DNA of 64,000 bases, from positions 4,066,284-4,130,283 of the forward strand of contig KL647294.1 of the NCBI GenBank assembly GCA_000727475.1. The letters are read 5' to 3'. Positions 47,801 to 61,191 of this stretch are shown here, in pieces. Positions within the stretch are counted from its first letter, which is position 1. Each line of letters begins with the position of its first letter. The notes under the pieces are model-generated. The model ran no database searches, was not told the DNA's origin, and saw nothing but the letters and a program-made list of their open reading frames with translations. Position numbers and translations under genes: made by a program. The stretch comes from Sarcocystis neurona (Eukaryota; Apicomplexa; Conoidasida; Eucoccidiorida; Sarcocystidae).

Positions 47801-49127
47801 CATATATACAAATAATATATATAAAGCTCCGTAGATGAACCAGTACACGGGCAGGTACAAGGGACGTGTGGACTTTCTGCGTCCGTATAAATGCGTGTAA
47901 GCGCGATGGCTGTGGAGTAAGCCCCCGAAATTCTTCGGGGTTCTGAAACGCAGTGCGGAATCGTTGAAGTGAAGCAACCCAGGAGGCGGTTTCACTGCAT
48001 TTTCCTCTGCTATCTGCAGGAGAGAGCACACCTCCGTATTCAGTTAGCGAAGCTCGAAGAAAAGTTCAAGAGCTTACAGAACATGCGTCTAAAGTGAGTT
48101 GTCACGTTCCTTAGATCCTTGCCCGGATATTAAACAAGGAGATGTAAACAAAGTGCTCCTGGTGTTTCAACTTAGTCCTGCAACAAAAGCGCAGTGTGCT
48201 TCGCCTTCTGTAAGACTGAAACTGTCCTCTTCCTTCCGGTTGTGTGCTACTTCTTTTCCCGTCCGCCCCTAGGCTACTAAGTCCCACACATCCCTTTTTC
48301 CTCTTTCCCGCATAAAGGAAAGACGGAAGCTTTGCTGCTAAGTCCTTTTCTCTGCGACGGCGACTCAAAGCATTGTTCTATTTTTCTGAAGAAGCCGTAG
48401 GCCGGCGTCTTGCATCGTTTTCTTTCTGCGAGGCATGCAAGAGGAGGCAACTGTGCGCTTGCCCAAGTTTAGAAAAAAAACTGTGTATATTCACAAGCGT
48501 TGCAGAATCCTCCTTCGGTGTCTTTTTGACACTCGGTTGACACTTCAAGCTCCTTGTGTTCGTAGGGATTTCAAGTGCACTAGCTGTTATGGTACTGCAG
48601 TGTTTTCCTGGAGGTGCTCAGTATGCTACGGTCCCTGGTTTCCCCCTGAGCCTTTTTTCCTTCAGATATCTTATTTCAAAGTGGTTCGCAGCACAGCTTT
48701 CAAAACTTGAAAAAGTATTCTCTCACTTTTTCAGCAAATGCTACAGATTATTTTCATGAAAAGCATACGAGATAAAATCCTCGTATCACTTGTTTACACC
48801 CATTCACTTCTTCACTTTTGCTGTCCCCTCTATTTTTCCCCTTCTACCTCGTCTTCTCCTTCCCTTTCTGTGTCGCACTCCTCCTCTTCCTCTTTCTCCT
48901 TGTTTTACTATTCTCACGTTTAGGGACAGCAAGCGCAGACACTTTTTTCTACAAGCGAGCACAAGCAGTTTTTCCTCCGTCTTCTCTCCAGTGATGCCTC
49001 ACTGGCACCACCTGTTACTTTACGCCTTCGCACCTGTGGGTGCGCTTATGAATATCTGTATACGAATGTGGCGGTACATATAATAACGTATACACAGAGA
49101 CGGATATGCGATAACATAGGTGTCTAT

Positions 49128-49171
<44 letters not shown>

Positions 49172-49773
49172 GCGTGTATACATATACNNNNNNNNNNNNN
49201 NNNNNNNNNNNNNNNNNNNNNNNNNNNNNNNNNNNNNNNNNNNNNNNNNNNNNNNNNNNNNNNNNNNNNNNNNNNNNNNNNNNNNNNNNNNNNNNNNNNN
49301 NNNNNNNNNNNNNNNNNNNNNNNNNNNNNNNNNNNNNNNNNNNNNNNNNNNNNNNNNNNNNNNNNNNNNNNNNNNNNNNNNNNNNNNNNNNNNNNNNNNN
49401 NNNNNNNNNNNNNNNNNNNNNNNNNNNNNNNNNNNNNNNNNNNNNNNNNNNNNNNNNNNNNNNNNNNNNNNNNNNNNNNNNNNNNNNNNNNNNNNNNNNN
49501 NNNNNNNNNNNNNNNNNNNNNNNNNNNNNNNNNNNNNNNNNNNNNNNNNNNNNNNNNNNNNNNNNNNNNNNNNNNNNNNNNNNNNNNNNNNNNNNNNNNN
49601 NNNNNNNNNNNNNNNNNNNNNNNNNNNNNNNNNNNNNNNNNNNNNNNNNNNNNNNNNNNNNNNNNNNNNNNNNNNNNNNNNNNNNNNNNNNNNNNNNNNN
49701 NNNNNNNNNNNNNNNNNNNNNNNNNNNNNNNNNNNNNNNNNNNNNNNNNNNNNNNNNNNNNNNNNNNNNNNNN

Positions 49774-49804
<31 letters not shown>

Positions 49805-50584
49805 GCGTGTATACATATACACGGGAACAACGTAAAATTGCCCATCTTTTTATTTTTGAGTCTTTTTTGTGTTTCTGGGCTTCCAATCGTTGCCATGCAT
49901 GCTTTTGTAGATGTATCAGTTTATATATTTCGTTTCTTAAGAAATTAGTTCACTTTCGCCTCTCCCCGGAAAGCTGGACGCAGGAACATTTACTGTCTGT
50001 TGATATTATTGAATAGGATGTGCATTAGAAAACGATTCATTCATTTTTCAAAGACCCTAGTTTCCTCCCATCGTTTTCGATTTTCCGCACCTTGCAGCAT
50101 TTTCTCTTGTTCTGCTCTTCTCTGTCTTCTTCTTTATCTCTTTTCATTTTCGTGCTGCGGCGTTTTCATACCTCTGTTCATCATTCGCTATACGTCTTTT
50201 TTATTTCCGTTCCTTTTTTTTTCTTTTGCCCTTGTCCCCCCCTCCAGTGGCACCGGCTTCGCCGTCGTCATCTTCCGCTACCAACTAGTACGTTACAACA
50301 GTTTCCCTTCTTCCTTTGTTGTGCTGAGAGTGACCTTGAACTGAACGGAAAGTCTCAGGAATAAACGCACGAAAAACTATTTCGGTTTTGTAGTCCTGAA
50401 AGTGTAATGGTACATTCGCGAGTATACACACATATATGTATATATATACATATATATGTATACATATGTGTAGTCAAATGCGGATGTTGTCCGGTACATG
50501 CGGTTGTAACATAAACGCCTGTGGTCCTGCTATCGTACGTGTGTATATACATACGTGTGCACTGTATTGTAGGTATAAAAATTC

Positions 50585-50627
<43 letters not shown>

Positions 50628-53269
50628 TGAACACATGTGTGGATACACACCTGTAACTATACTAAGATCTATCTTGCAGCAGCCGCTCGAATAAGAATTT
50701 AACGAATGGAACTTGAATGCCGAAAAACGAATAATCAAAGCGCGAGAGAAGGATATGTGAGGGTTAACCGAATGGCACAGAGAAACGGAAAAAGCTTTGA
50801 TTCCAAAGAAAAGAGGCACTGTTGCTGTAAAACGTGGAGCTTTCTCGAGTAGAGGAGGTCGAAGAGCGCTAGAAAAAAATATGTAAAGAGGGCTTGCAAT
50901 CAACCGCGTTTAGCACCGTCCCGTCTGCGCCGTCAAGAAAGACGTACGTTGCTTCGCGAGCCACACGTATGAGCTGGTGGCCGTAAGAGACGCAGAAAGT
51001 TCTAGAAAGAAAGATGTAAAGAAGGAAGAGGAGGAGGACGGAAGAGCAGGATAGAGAGGAGAGATGGGATTGTAGAAGTGAGGAAATGATGATGTTGTCC
51101 AGGCTACGTTGCTATCAAAGGGACAAGCAGGCCCAGAAAAGGAACTTCCGCTTATCAGAAAAGCGGGTTCGACAAAGGGCGACGCGAGGGCGACGCGATG
51201 AGTGACGGATCTCTCCACGAAAAGTTAGAGTTATCAAATGCAATACTCAGCGCTCGAATATGTCCTCTCTGTTATATACCGAAGAAAAAAGACGACGGGG
51301 AAAAAATTTTTGTTCCACGCGTAGAAGGGCACTTTCCGTATAAATACATCAACGCACCATTTTGTAGTTGAATCTCTCTCTTCCCACTTTTTCTACAGAC
51401 CCCCAGGGGTCTATACACATGCCTATGATTTACTTGTTCCTAGTTAGGAGAACGGTCGTAGGCCTCGCGTTTCGTCAGGACCGCCTAGCTAATGCCTACA
51501 CCCAGTTTATCTATCTATTCGTTTAATTTTTCTCAGAGTCCTGATGTGGCTGTCCGTCTATTTCTGCTGTCTGTCTGCTTGTGTCCCTGTGGTTCTTTGT
51601 CTCTACCTCTTCCCGCCTCTGTCCACACTTGCAGGTCGCCTCCTGGAAAACTCCCGTCTTGTCGCATATGTGTGTGTAGCTGTCTTTCTCTATCAGTTGA
51701 AAAGCAGCGTTGAGCTTCAGGCGTCTATACTCACATGTGTCTGCGTATAACGGGTGCTACTGTTGCTAAAACGTCTCTCTCTCTATGTTCGCTCCCACGT
51801 TGTTCTCTCGGAACCCATTTTTCCTGAGACTTTTTCGGTACACAGCGGTAAATATATACACGATTTCCCGCCTGTCGCTGGCTACATATAGGTGCGAGGG
51901 ATTTGCACATATCCACGAAGAAACTCACCAGTCCTTTCTACTACTGCAGAAATGCGTCTATGAAAAAATATTATTTACCGACGGCACGTCTGCGCCTAGT
52001 TCTGCTCTTTCGCTTATAGGCCTGCGGGCAGCTCGTCGGCGTATTTCTCTTGTTCGCACATGTGTCTGTATCCAGAGGTATTTATTTGCGTGCTCTGCGA
52101 TGACCGTCCTCTCTCAACTCAAAATTTTGCCCACAGGCAGGCATATACTTGTATATACTCACGTTACAGTCAAACGTACGCACATACGCAGTCTGGATAC
52201 ATATATATATATATCTATATAGATAGATACACCTGTATACACGTGTGTATTTATGAATGTGTTCGTGTACACAAAAAAAACATATCATATATATATATAT
52301 ATGTGCATAAATTGAGGAATATATGTCCACGTAGAAGTATCCGGGTGGTGACACATATATATGTGTAAAGAGAGAGAGAGACGGAGAGAGGGAAGGAGAA
52401 AAGAGATAAAAAGAAGAGGAAGACAGGTACGCACATTTATATAAATACATATAGACAAATGTATGCGTGTACACGTACATAAATTTACACACATATATAT
52501 ACATATATGCGTACACATATATGTGTGCGTATAGTCACTTTTTTGTAGATAAACGCCTGCGTCGATCTATACAACCCTCAGAGATAAACGCGGCGAAACA
52601 CGAAAAAATTCAAAGAATATAAATTTTTGCATTGCCAGTCGTCTTTTCCGTCGTATTCAACGCAGGCGTACGTATGCTTACACGCAGGCAAGGATGTATA
52701 TCTGCGAGTTTATGCTCTCAACAATGAACCGCCTTTCTTGCTGCTCTACAGTCCCGCCTCACACTATTCATCCTTGTTGTCTTCTTGCTCTCTTCTCTTC
52801 GTCTACGTAGGTATATCAGTAGATAGAAATACAACTGCTTAGCCAACTTAGGCCAGCCGTACGTAGTGTTGTACACTTCTTCTCAGCAGCTCCTTTCTCA
52901 TCTTCTTTCCCTCTCTAGCTGTGCTTCTTCTTCTTCTACTCCTGCACTAGGTCGCCGTCTTCGCTATTGTTCTGCTTTGTCCTCTTTTTCGTCGTCGCGT
53001 CCTCTTCTTCTTCGTGGGAATATTTTCTGTTACTCGGATCCTCGTCGGTTTCTGTTATACAACAACGATCTGAGCTTCCTGTCGCACAAGTGTTCCTGCT
53101 GTGATTCCTGCCGCTTCTGTTGGCGGGGCTGTCGGCGATGCTGCTGATGCTGTTGTCGCTGTTGCAACAGGCGAAGCGAGAATGTTCGTTACTGCTGTAG
53201 TTGCTGCTGCCGTTCTTGTTGTTGCTGCCGTCATGACGCTGGTGCTGTTGCTGTTGTTGTTGCTATTAT

Positions 53270-53312
<43 letters not shown>

Positions 53313-53929
53313 ACTGCTGCTGCTGTTGCTGCTGGTGTTGCTGCTGCTGCTGGTGTTGCTGCTGCTGTTGCTGCTGTTTGTGTTGCTGCTGTTGGTGTTG
53401 TTGCTGCTGTTGGTGCAGGAACAGCGAGAGTGTTTGAAGAGGTGGTCTGAAAGCTGGGGGGGGAAAATTGTTGGTTTTCTTCGTCACGAAGCAGCGCCAG
53501 CGAATCCATACTTCCGCAACGAGTATCGCCTTCAGGTCAATTTTTCAATTTTTCCGTTGCCTTTCCTTGTTGTTTGCCCCTTCACCTCTCTGCAATGAAA
53601 AACTCTTTGCACATCTCACCTGTACACACAGGGAGTCTTTGGTTTTCTTTTCTTCTTCCTTTCTTCACGAAGCAAATGAAATCCCACGTTCTCCACACAC
53701 ACACACATACACACGCGAAGAGTTTTTTCAAAAGGTCCCCTTTCTGCCTGGCTGGCGTACGCTTCCACGCATACCTGTTGAGGCGTACGCACTCTCACAC
53801 CCACACCCAGACCCACACCCACCCACACACACCCACCCACCCACACACACATATACACACACACCCACCCATCCACACACACATATACACACACACCCAC
53901 CCATCCACACACACATATACACACACACC

Positions 53930-53961
<32 letters not shown>

Positions 53962-54264
53962 AGCCCTAACGTGAAGAAGATGGGGAAACGTCTTCCTCCT
54001 GTTCTTTTTCTCCGGGGGACACTCACCAATGAAGCAAAACGTACACAGAGACATAGGCGTGTATATACAGATATACATATATGTATATATGTGTATATTA
54101 GCGCGTCGTTGCTTCGGTCTGTTTCTCCTTTCCTTTTTATGAAAATATGAGCACGTCCACGTACGTATATACGTATACATATGTATATGTAGATAGACGC
54201 TTGTATGTGCCAGCATACACAGTAATGCATACGTGTGTATACATATATATTTTTACGTACATAC

Positions 54265-54297
<33 letters not shown>

Positions 54298-57200
54298 TTG
54301 TTTTCCAGATATATACCCTTTTGAAAATACCAGAACATTCTTATATGTATAAAGCTGCAGTTCTTTCCTCTTCATACATTAGCACACGTAATTGGTATTC
54401 GTTTTCCATGTGAAAAATTGTACCAGTATTCGTAGATACAAACGTGTCGCTTATGCCTATAGAACGACTCTCGACAGCCCTACTTGTAGAAAAAATACAT
54501 ATATATATATATATATGTATATGTGCATACGCATTCGCGCAGACATATGTATATATGACCGGCAATACTATAAATACAGATACGTACAGGTTTGTGTATA
54601 TATACGTATACAACACAAGCAGCTATATGAACATGAACAGTTACCCCTGTGTTAGACCGCGACAGTATAAATTTATCTGTCTAGGTAGCATGTCAGAAGA
54701 GCTATACATATATATATAGGTATATACGCATGGGAATGCATGTATATATATATATATTTATTACTGCGACATATGTATAAGTCTATGCCTATTGACACAC
54801 GCACACGCATGTGCATGTTTACAAGTTTGTGTATGCACCGATTTTCACCACACACACGTGCGTGTATATTTATATGAAAAATTACTCTCACGTTCTACCA
54901 CACACTGTCCACGTATATGTATAAGTGTCTGTTTATGTATTTCTCTCTTTCTCTGTCGTGGTCTATCATACGCTGCCCATGTGTAAACACGTATGTTTAT
55001 AAATATTTCTGTTTATCTGTCTTTTTCTTCTTCTCTCTTTTCCTCTGTCTCCATATGGACACGCATACACCTTTTGAAACGATGAAGGAGCGCAGAGAAC
55101 CCCGTGGGTTACCGCAGCGATACAGCTGCAGCAACAGCAGCAAGCGAGTCTCTTCTGTGTTTTTGTATCTGCCTCGAAGGAGGAGATGAAAGAGAAAAAG
55201 ACGTATGTAGTGCGAAAGCTGCTCCCATCTGTATATCCGTTTCTTCTTGGCGAGCGAAAGTGGACGAGGAGGAGACTTTTTAATGCGAATAGAAATATCT
55301 TCTTCTCGCTCATTTTCTGTCACTTCACTTGGAGAAAACAAAAAGTCGATCACTCCTGATGGCGCGCAGAAGCCTTCCACACTCCCAAGTGACTTTCTTC
55401 CTTTTCCGTTCCTTCTGCTCGGAAGGAAGTAGACCTGCAGAAAGTCAGGAAAAGAACTGCTTCGTTCCTTTGCCAACATTTAGAGCTTCAACAGCAACGG
55501 AAAGTCTACGAATAACGTCGATTTGTTTGCGGCAGGCGCCACCCAAACGAGAAGTCTACGAATAACGTCGATTTGTTTGTGGCAGGCGCCACCCAAACCT
55601 CCTCCTTTCCCTCTCCTATTTCTTCTCCTTTTTCCCTTTCTTCTTCATTTCCTTCCGTTCGTTTTTCCTGTATGTCCCCTCCTTGTCTCGATCTCCTGCT
55701 GTTTTACTTCTGTTCCGTCGTCGTTTCCCCTTTTCGTTTGCCAGTTCTTCTTGCTGCTGTCTCTGCTCTGCTGCAGGTGGAGAAAGCGCCCAACCCGTCG
55801 GATATTCACTGGGAGAATCTGGCGTACAGCAGACTACATCGCCTGGCAGCAAAAGTAAGAGAACAGGAACACACGGCGAAAGGAAGACGAAACGTAGAAA
55901 GAAGAGCAGCAGAAGGTCTAAGCGAAGATAAAATAATAGGGAGAGAGCATACCGGTCTGCTTCACAAATTCGACCATTCTGAACTCTTCGAAATTTCTCT
56001 GCGGAACTATTCAAAACATGTTGGGGTTACACACACGTATATGTAAACTGCTATAATCTATATTCTTACCATATGCATACACATATATATACATATACTT
56101 ATTCTACGGTATATGTACATTTATATACATATAAATATGACATAGAAAACATCCATATATATATATGTGTATCAGAGATACGATCCATTCGTTGCTATAC
56201 ACATATATACATATATATACATATTTGAATACGTGTTTATATACAGATCTCTACACATATATATATATTTATATGCAAGTGAACACTTATCGAAGCACAT
56301 ATCAATATAATACATATATATATATATATATATATATATGTGTATACACTACTAAATGTATGTGATACAACATACGTATATAAGATCGATAATATGCCCA
56401 CAGTGACAGTCCATATATACAGGTGTATATATACGTCGAATGGATATAAGAAGATCCCGTGTCCTGCAAGTTTTATTTATCTATCTTTAAGAATATGTAT
56501 CTATATCTCTCTCTATCTCTCCACGTATACATATTTATCTACTTATATGTGTATGTCCCTCCCTCTATCTGTACGTGTATATATATACGTATGTGCACAC
56601 GCAGCACGTATATATCTGTCCACTACGACCGGCATTTATCAAACGTTTTTATCCGTATAATATATACCTATGTATACATAAACATATACATATATGTGCG
56701 AAGGCGTTTTCCTTGTACTACATTTTATACACACAGGGAAATGTTTGCACTTACGAGTTTCTTTGTCTATCCACCTCTCTCTATAGGTGTGAGTATTTGT
56801 GAGCCTTGTGATGACTTGAGTAGGACAGTATAATAACATGTATGCGGATTTCCATCTCCAAATTTGGGCACTTTTTCATAGAAAAGTTGATCAGCAGTAT
56901 TTTGTGCGTGTAGAACACCGCGCACCAATTCCGTCCCCGCGTAAGTGCTGCCTCTCATTTTCAATAAAACGGAGCTACCCTTTGTTTTCTCTCCTTTTCT
57001 GTTTCTGTCTTTTTTTGCTCTCCTTTGAAACTGCTGCTGCTGTGTTCTGGCCGTCGCCATCTCTCTTTTTCCCCCTTTCCTTTCTATCCTTCTTTTCTCC
57101 TGCCCTTTTCACCAGGGACTGACGATAGCTATAGGGGCCATCATTTGGTTTTCTTCGCTCGCCCTGAGCGTCCTGCTGTTGAGTCTCAATGTTCGAATTC

Positions 57201-60200
57201 ATAACGAAGACTACGACGGGGTAGGGAAGCGGAAGAGACGGAGACGGATGGGCGGAGGAGGTGGCGGAAGGGCCGCGTCTCGCTGTCTCTTGTTTTGTCT
57301 CCTTGTGGAGATCGCCCGGCCAAGTCAGAGCGAGAAGGCGAAAGTGCGGAGGGAAAATAAAGTAGAAGCAAAAAGGCGAGCTAGTAGAGAGAAGAAGGTG
57401 GAGCAGCGGACAGAGAAAGACGAGGAAAAGAAAAGGGAGAGCAGCGTGAAAGACCCAGAGTAGACGCAGAGAAAGAGACAGAAAGTGAACATCTGGCTAG
57501 AAGAAAGAGAAGAGAGAAACGCAAAAAAAAAAACACACGTGGGTTTCTCCAGCTTCCTGCACGTGGTGGATATATGTGCGTGCCTGGAACAAAGGACTAA
57601 AAGGAAGGAAGGGAGGCGACCTATCATACAAATACAGCAACGTGTTTCGCTTTTTCTCCCGTCCTCTCTACCTTCTCGGACATACATATATATACACATG
57701 TACGTAGGAAGAAGGAAGATAGCGCCAGTAGAGCAACACGCTTTCTTCTGTCTCCAGAAAACATGCAAAAAGAGAGTTGACTGCACTAACGTAACAACAT
57801 GCCTCTGCCTTTACGTTCTGCTGTACTCAATTATACATATATGCATATATCTATATATACACGTGCGCAGATGCAGGAACGGGGGGAAATTACACAAATT
57901 TAAGAGCGTCCCTCTTCCTCTCTCTCTATCTCTTGGTATCTACACATATGTATATATATATGCGCATACACAGGAGTGCGAGAGGTTATCCTGACATAAT
58001 AACGTGTTTCTGTGTCTCTCTAACTCCTCGCGTATACATTTTTTTCTGTGAATATCACTTTGATTAAGTGTGCGCACAGCGTGTTTCTGAAGCAATCATC
58101 TTTCAAATGCAAGGAAACGCACACTTCACGTTGATTTATTACTTCCTCCAGAGAGGCAGTCGCGTATAAACAAGTACCTAATCTGTTTAACGTGTATATA
58201 CATGTATATTCACACATATCTGTGTATCGAAGTTTTGTGTGTGTACATGTGTGTGAACCTTTCTTCCCTGCCTAGACGCATCCTCTGCTCTCTCTCCCTT
58301 TCTCTTTCTATATATCTATGCACATGTGTATAAGTATACCTGTATCGGTCTTCCCTCTCTATACGTGCTTATACGTATGCATATGTATATATATATACAC
58401 ATACCGGTCAATAGAGGTGTACGGATGGACCTGTTGGTTTTCGAGTGGATTGCTGGGAATGTATAAGGGAAACACAGTATAGGGACACATGGATCGCCTG
58501 CACGTATACAAGTATATTTTTTTTCATGGGACGGGGTGTGTAGACACCTGGGTCGGGTGCACAGACACCCAAGTGGGGCGCACAGACACCTGAGCGGGGT
58601 GTGTAGACACGTGAGTGGGGTGTACAGAACTGTGAGCGGGGTGTACAGACACCTCAATGGGGTGCGAGACACCTAAGTGGGCTGTACAGATACCTGAGTG
58701 GGGTGTACAGAACTGTGAGCGGGGTGTACAGACACCTGAGTGGGGTGTACAGACACCTGAGCGGGGTGTACAGACACCTGAGTGGGGTATACAGACACCT
58801 GAGAGAGAGTCCCCCCTTCACATTTGGTTCTGGTAACAGAGCACAGCCGGCTGGGTGTGGAGAGAAGCACTCTTGCCTCGGCGAATCTGAGTTGTCCCAT
58901 AATCGAGCAAGGTGCACATACACACAGACACTCATGTGTGAATATTTGTATATGTTTATACACAAATAGACGTATACGTGTATCCTATCGTCGCTACATA
59001 CGCATCCTTGTAAACTTCTGCGCTTCACATTTCTGTTAGTTTCGGTCCAAGATCCGCTGCTTCTTTGCGTGTGTCACGAAGAACCTACAAAGTACGCTCG
59101 CATGTCTGAACGTATATATGTATATATATATATATGTATATATATATACATATATATAGGGTCTGCCCCACTTCCACATGTGCACACATATATGTGAATG
59201 ATGCATCTTTTTTCTGTGATATAATACTGCAGAGACACGTAAGTGCAATATTACGTACTCACACACGATTCGAATACATATACGTACATAACTATGTCAC
59301 ATGTAAGAGGATACTGCCTGGGGTACCGCAGGCTACATATATATATATATATATATATATGTACATATATACGTATATGTATGTATACCTAGACGTATTT
59401 CACATGTATCCTTGCGTCGGACGAACTTTTTCCGCCTGCGTAAGTGTGCGAAGGGAGGGGAGAAGTAGTCATTTTCTGGAGAGAGGCAAAGATAAAGAGG
59501 AAGAGAGAGACACATATATATGTATATATATATGTATTTCGAGAGAGAGAGAGATCCACACACACACACACAGCCGCATATATCAGCTGTACGGGTCTTT
59601 TCACTTTTGTGGAAGCTGAAGTATCCGCGTGTATCCACCTGCGAACAGCAATGTAAAAATGTGACAGAGAAAGAAACAGGAAGAGAGAAGAGAGCGACTG
59701 AGAATGGGATATACTTTCGTCTTTCAGAAAGGACACTGCGATACTCACCAGTAGTTCGTGGACCTATGTACTTACTCGTCTATCTCTGCTCCTGTGTATG
59801 GACATCTAATTTACTAGACACAGAAAGAGAGAGAGACACAAAAAAGTGGTCGTTCGCTTTTGCTCGGTTTTCATCGACTCACGTTGCTGAGACTGCTGTC
59901 TGTACACTGCTCCATGCAGTGGTAGCAACATATCTATTCGTACTTACAAATATACACAGGTTCACCTGTGCCCGTTAAAAAGTCGAGATACGTATATATA
60001 TAAAAGTACTTTTATGGGTGGTCTGCATATGTGCACGTAGATATGCTGCCTGTACACTGCTACATTGAAGGAGGGCAGCAAACCCATTCACTTCTATAAA
60101 TACGTAGAGATTCACATAAAACAAGAGAAATCCTCCCTCTCTCTCTATCTGTAGCGCCTTTATGATACACTTGTATACAGATAGAAATGCTGCTTGTCTA

Positions 60201-61159
60201 CTGCTGCATGTAAAAATGGCCACACATATGTCTTGACCTTTTCTCAAATATATACACATGCTAAAGTGTGGTAAAAAGAGGGAAAAATACACATATATAT
60301 ACATGTATATATCTATGTGTAGACACGCGCTTACATACGTATAGACACGCACAAACCTGTAGATAGAAGTGTAGAGGCATGCAGATGTGTATACGCCGTT
60401 GAATTTCTGAAGTGTCCCGTTTCTTGTTAGCTGCATCGAAGCGCTTGCTTGGCGCAGACGTGTTTCGTAAATTTTCCCTCGTTAATTGATTTGTACGGAC
60501 ACACACGTCTCTTTATTCATTCGGCCTCTCGCACGTACTTTTGTGCTGCTCTCTTCCCTTTCCGTCTCTCTTAATATGCGTAGACAGGCACTCACCTACG
60601 CATACATATATATACATATATATACATATATATGCTTATATAAATATACATATATATACATATATATACATATATATATATATATATAGGTCCTTGCTTC
60701 CCTCTCCTCCTGTTTCTGTTCTTCTCTGTTTTAGCATAAACACCCATCTGCCAGTACCTACATATAAACATGATATGCGTATATGTGTGTATGTGTGTGT
60801 TTTCTTTTGCTTCCTCGACGTTTCTCTACATACCCCTTTTTCTCCCCTTCACCATTATTCTCCCTTTCTCTACTTCTTCCGGGTTTTCCTTTTCTCTGTT
60901 TTCCTTTCTCTCTGTACATTTTATATACATCTCTCTGTTTCCGTCTATACCTCGCATATCCCAACAGACATGTATATCTACATATATATATATATATATA
61001 TAGGCGAGTATAGGTATGTCTGTACCTTGCGTATGTGTCAATCTATATACGAGTGCATCTATTTATATATATCTTTGCATATATCCACTACATACTTAGA
61101 ATATATATATATATATTGATACACACATCTCTGCCAGTATTTCGTATACTTCAACTAAA

Positions 61160-61191
<32 letters not shown>

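Larger units (their letters stand above)
48095..53418 (+). other. 5.3 kb intron of the OSCA/TMEM63-like gene, contains assembly gap
   Basis: GTGAGT donor and GTGCAG acceptor. It contains pyrimidine-rich unique sequence (48430-49060), a TA microsatellite split by the gap, T-rich sequence (50030-50280), TA repeats at 50430-50630 and 52200-52510, a purine-rich segment (50960-51200), and CTG/TTG repeats (53095-53418) up to the acceptor. Hydrophobic frames at 51540-51750 and around 51900 have no family support. Confidence 0.6.
53536..55776 (+). other. intron of the OSCA/TMEM63-like gene
   Basis: A 2.2 kb intron with a weak donor (GTCAAT) and CTGCTGCAG acceptor. It holds a CA/CCCA minisatellite (53790-53960), TA microsatellites (54060-54300, 54500-54610, 54700-54770) and a 50-bp tandem duplication (55501-55600). 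Confidence 0.7.

Noticed and set aside
53101..53418. Poly-Leu coding extension of the exon at 53419
   Set aside because: It is an intronic CTG/TTG repeat ending in GTGCAG; OSCA/TMEM63 proteins have no such segment before this cytosolic block.
56880..56941. Exon-like [16 protein letters not shown] before a GTAAGT donor
   Set aside because: It would start and end in phase 1 between exons joined in phase 0, and the real AP-x-PSDI-x-WENL exon is at 55777.
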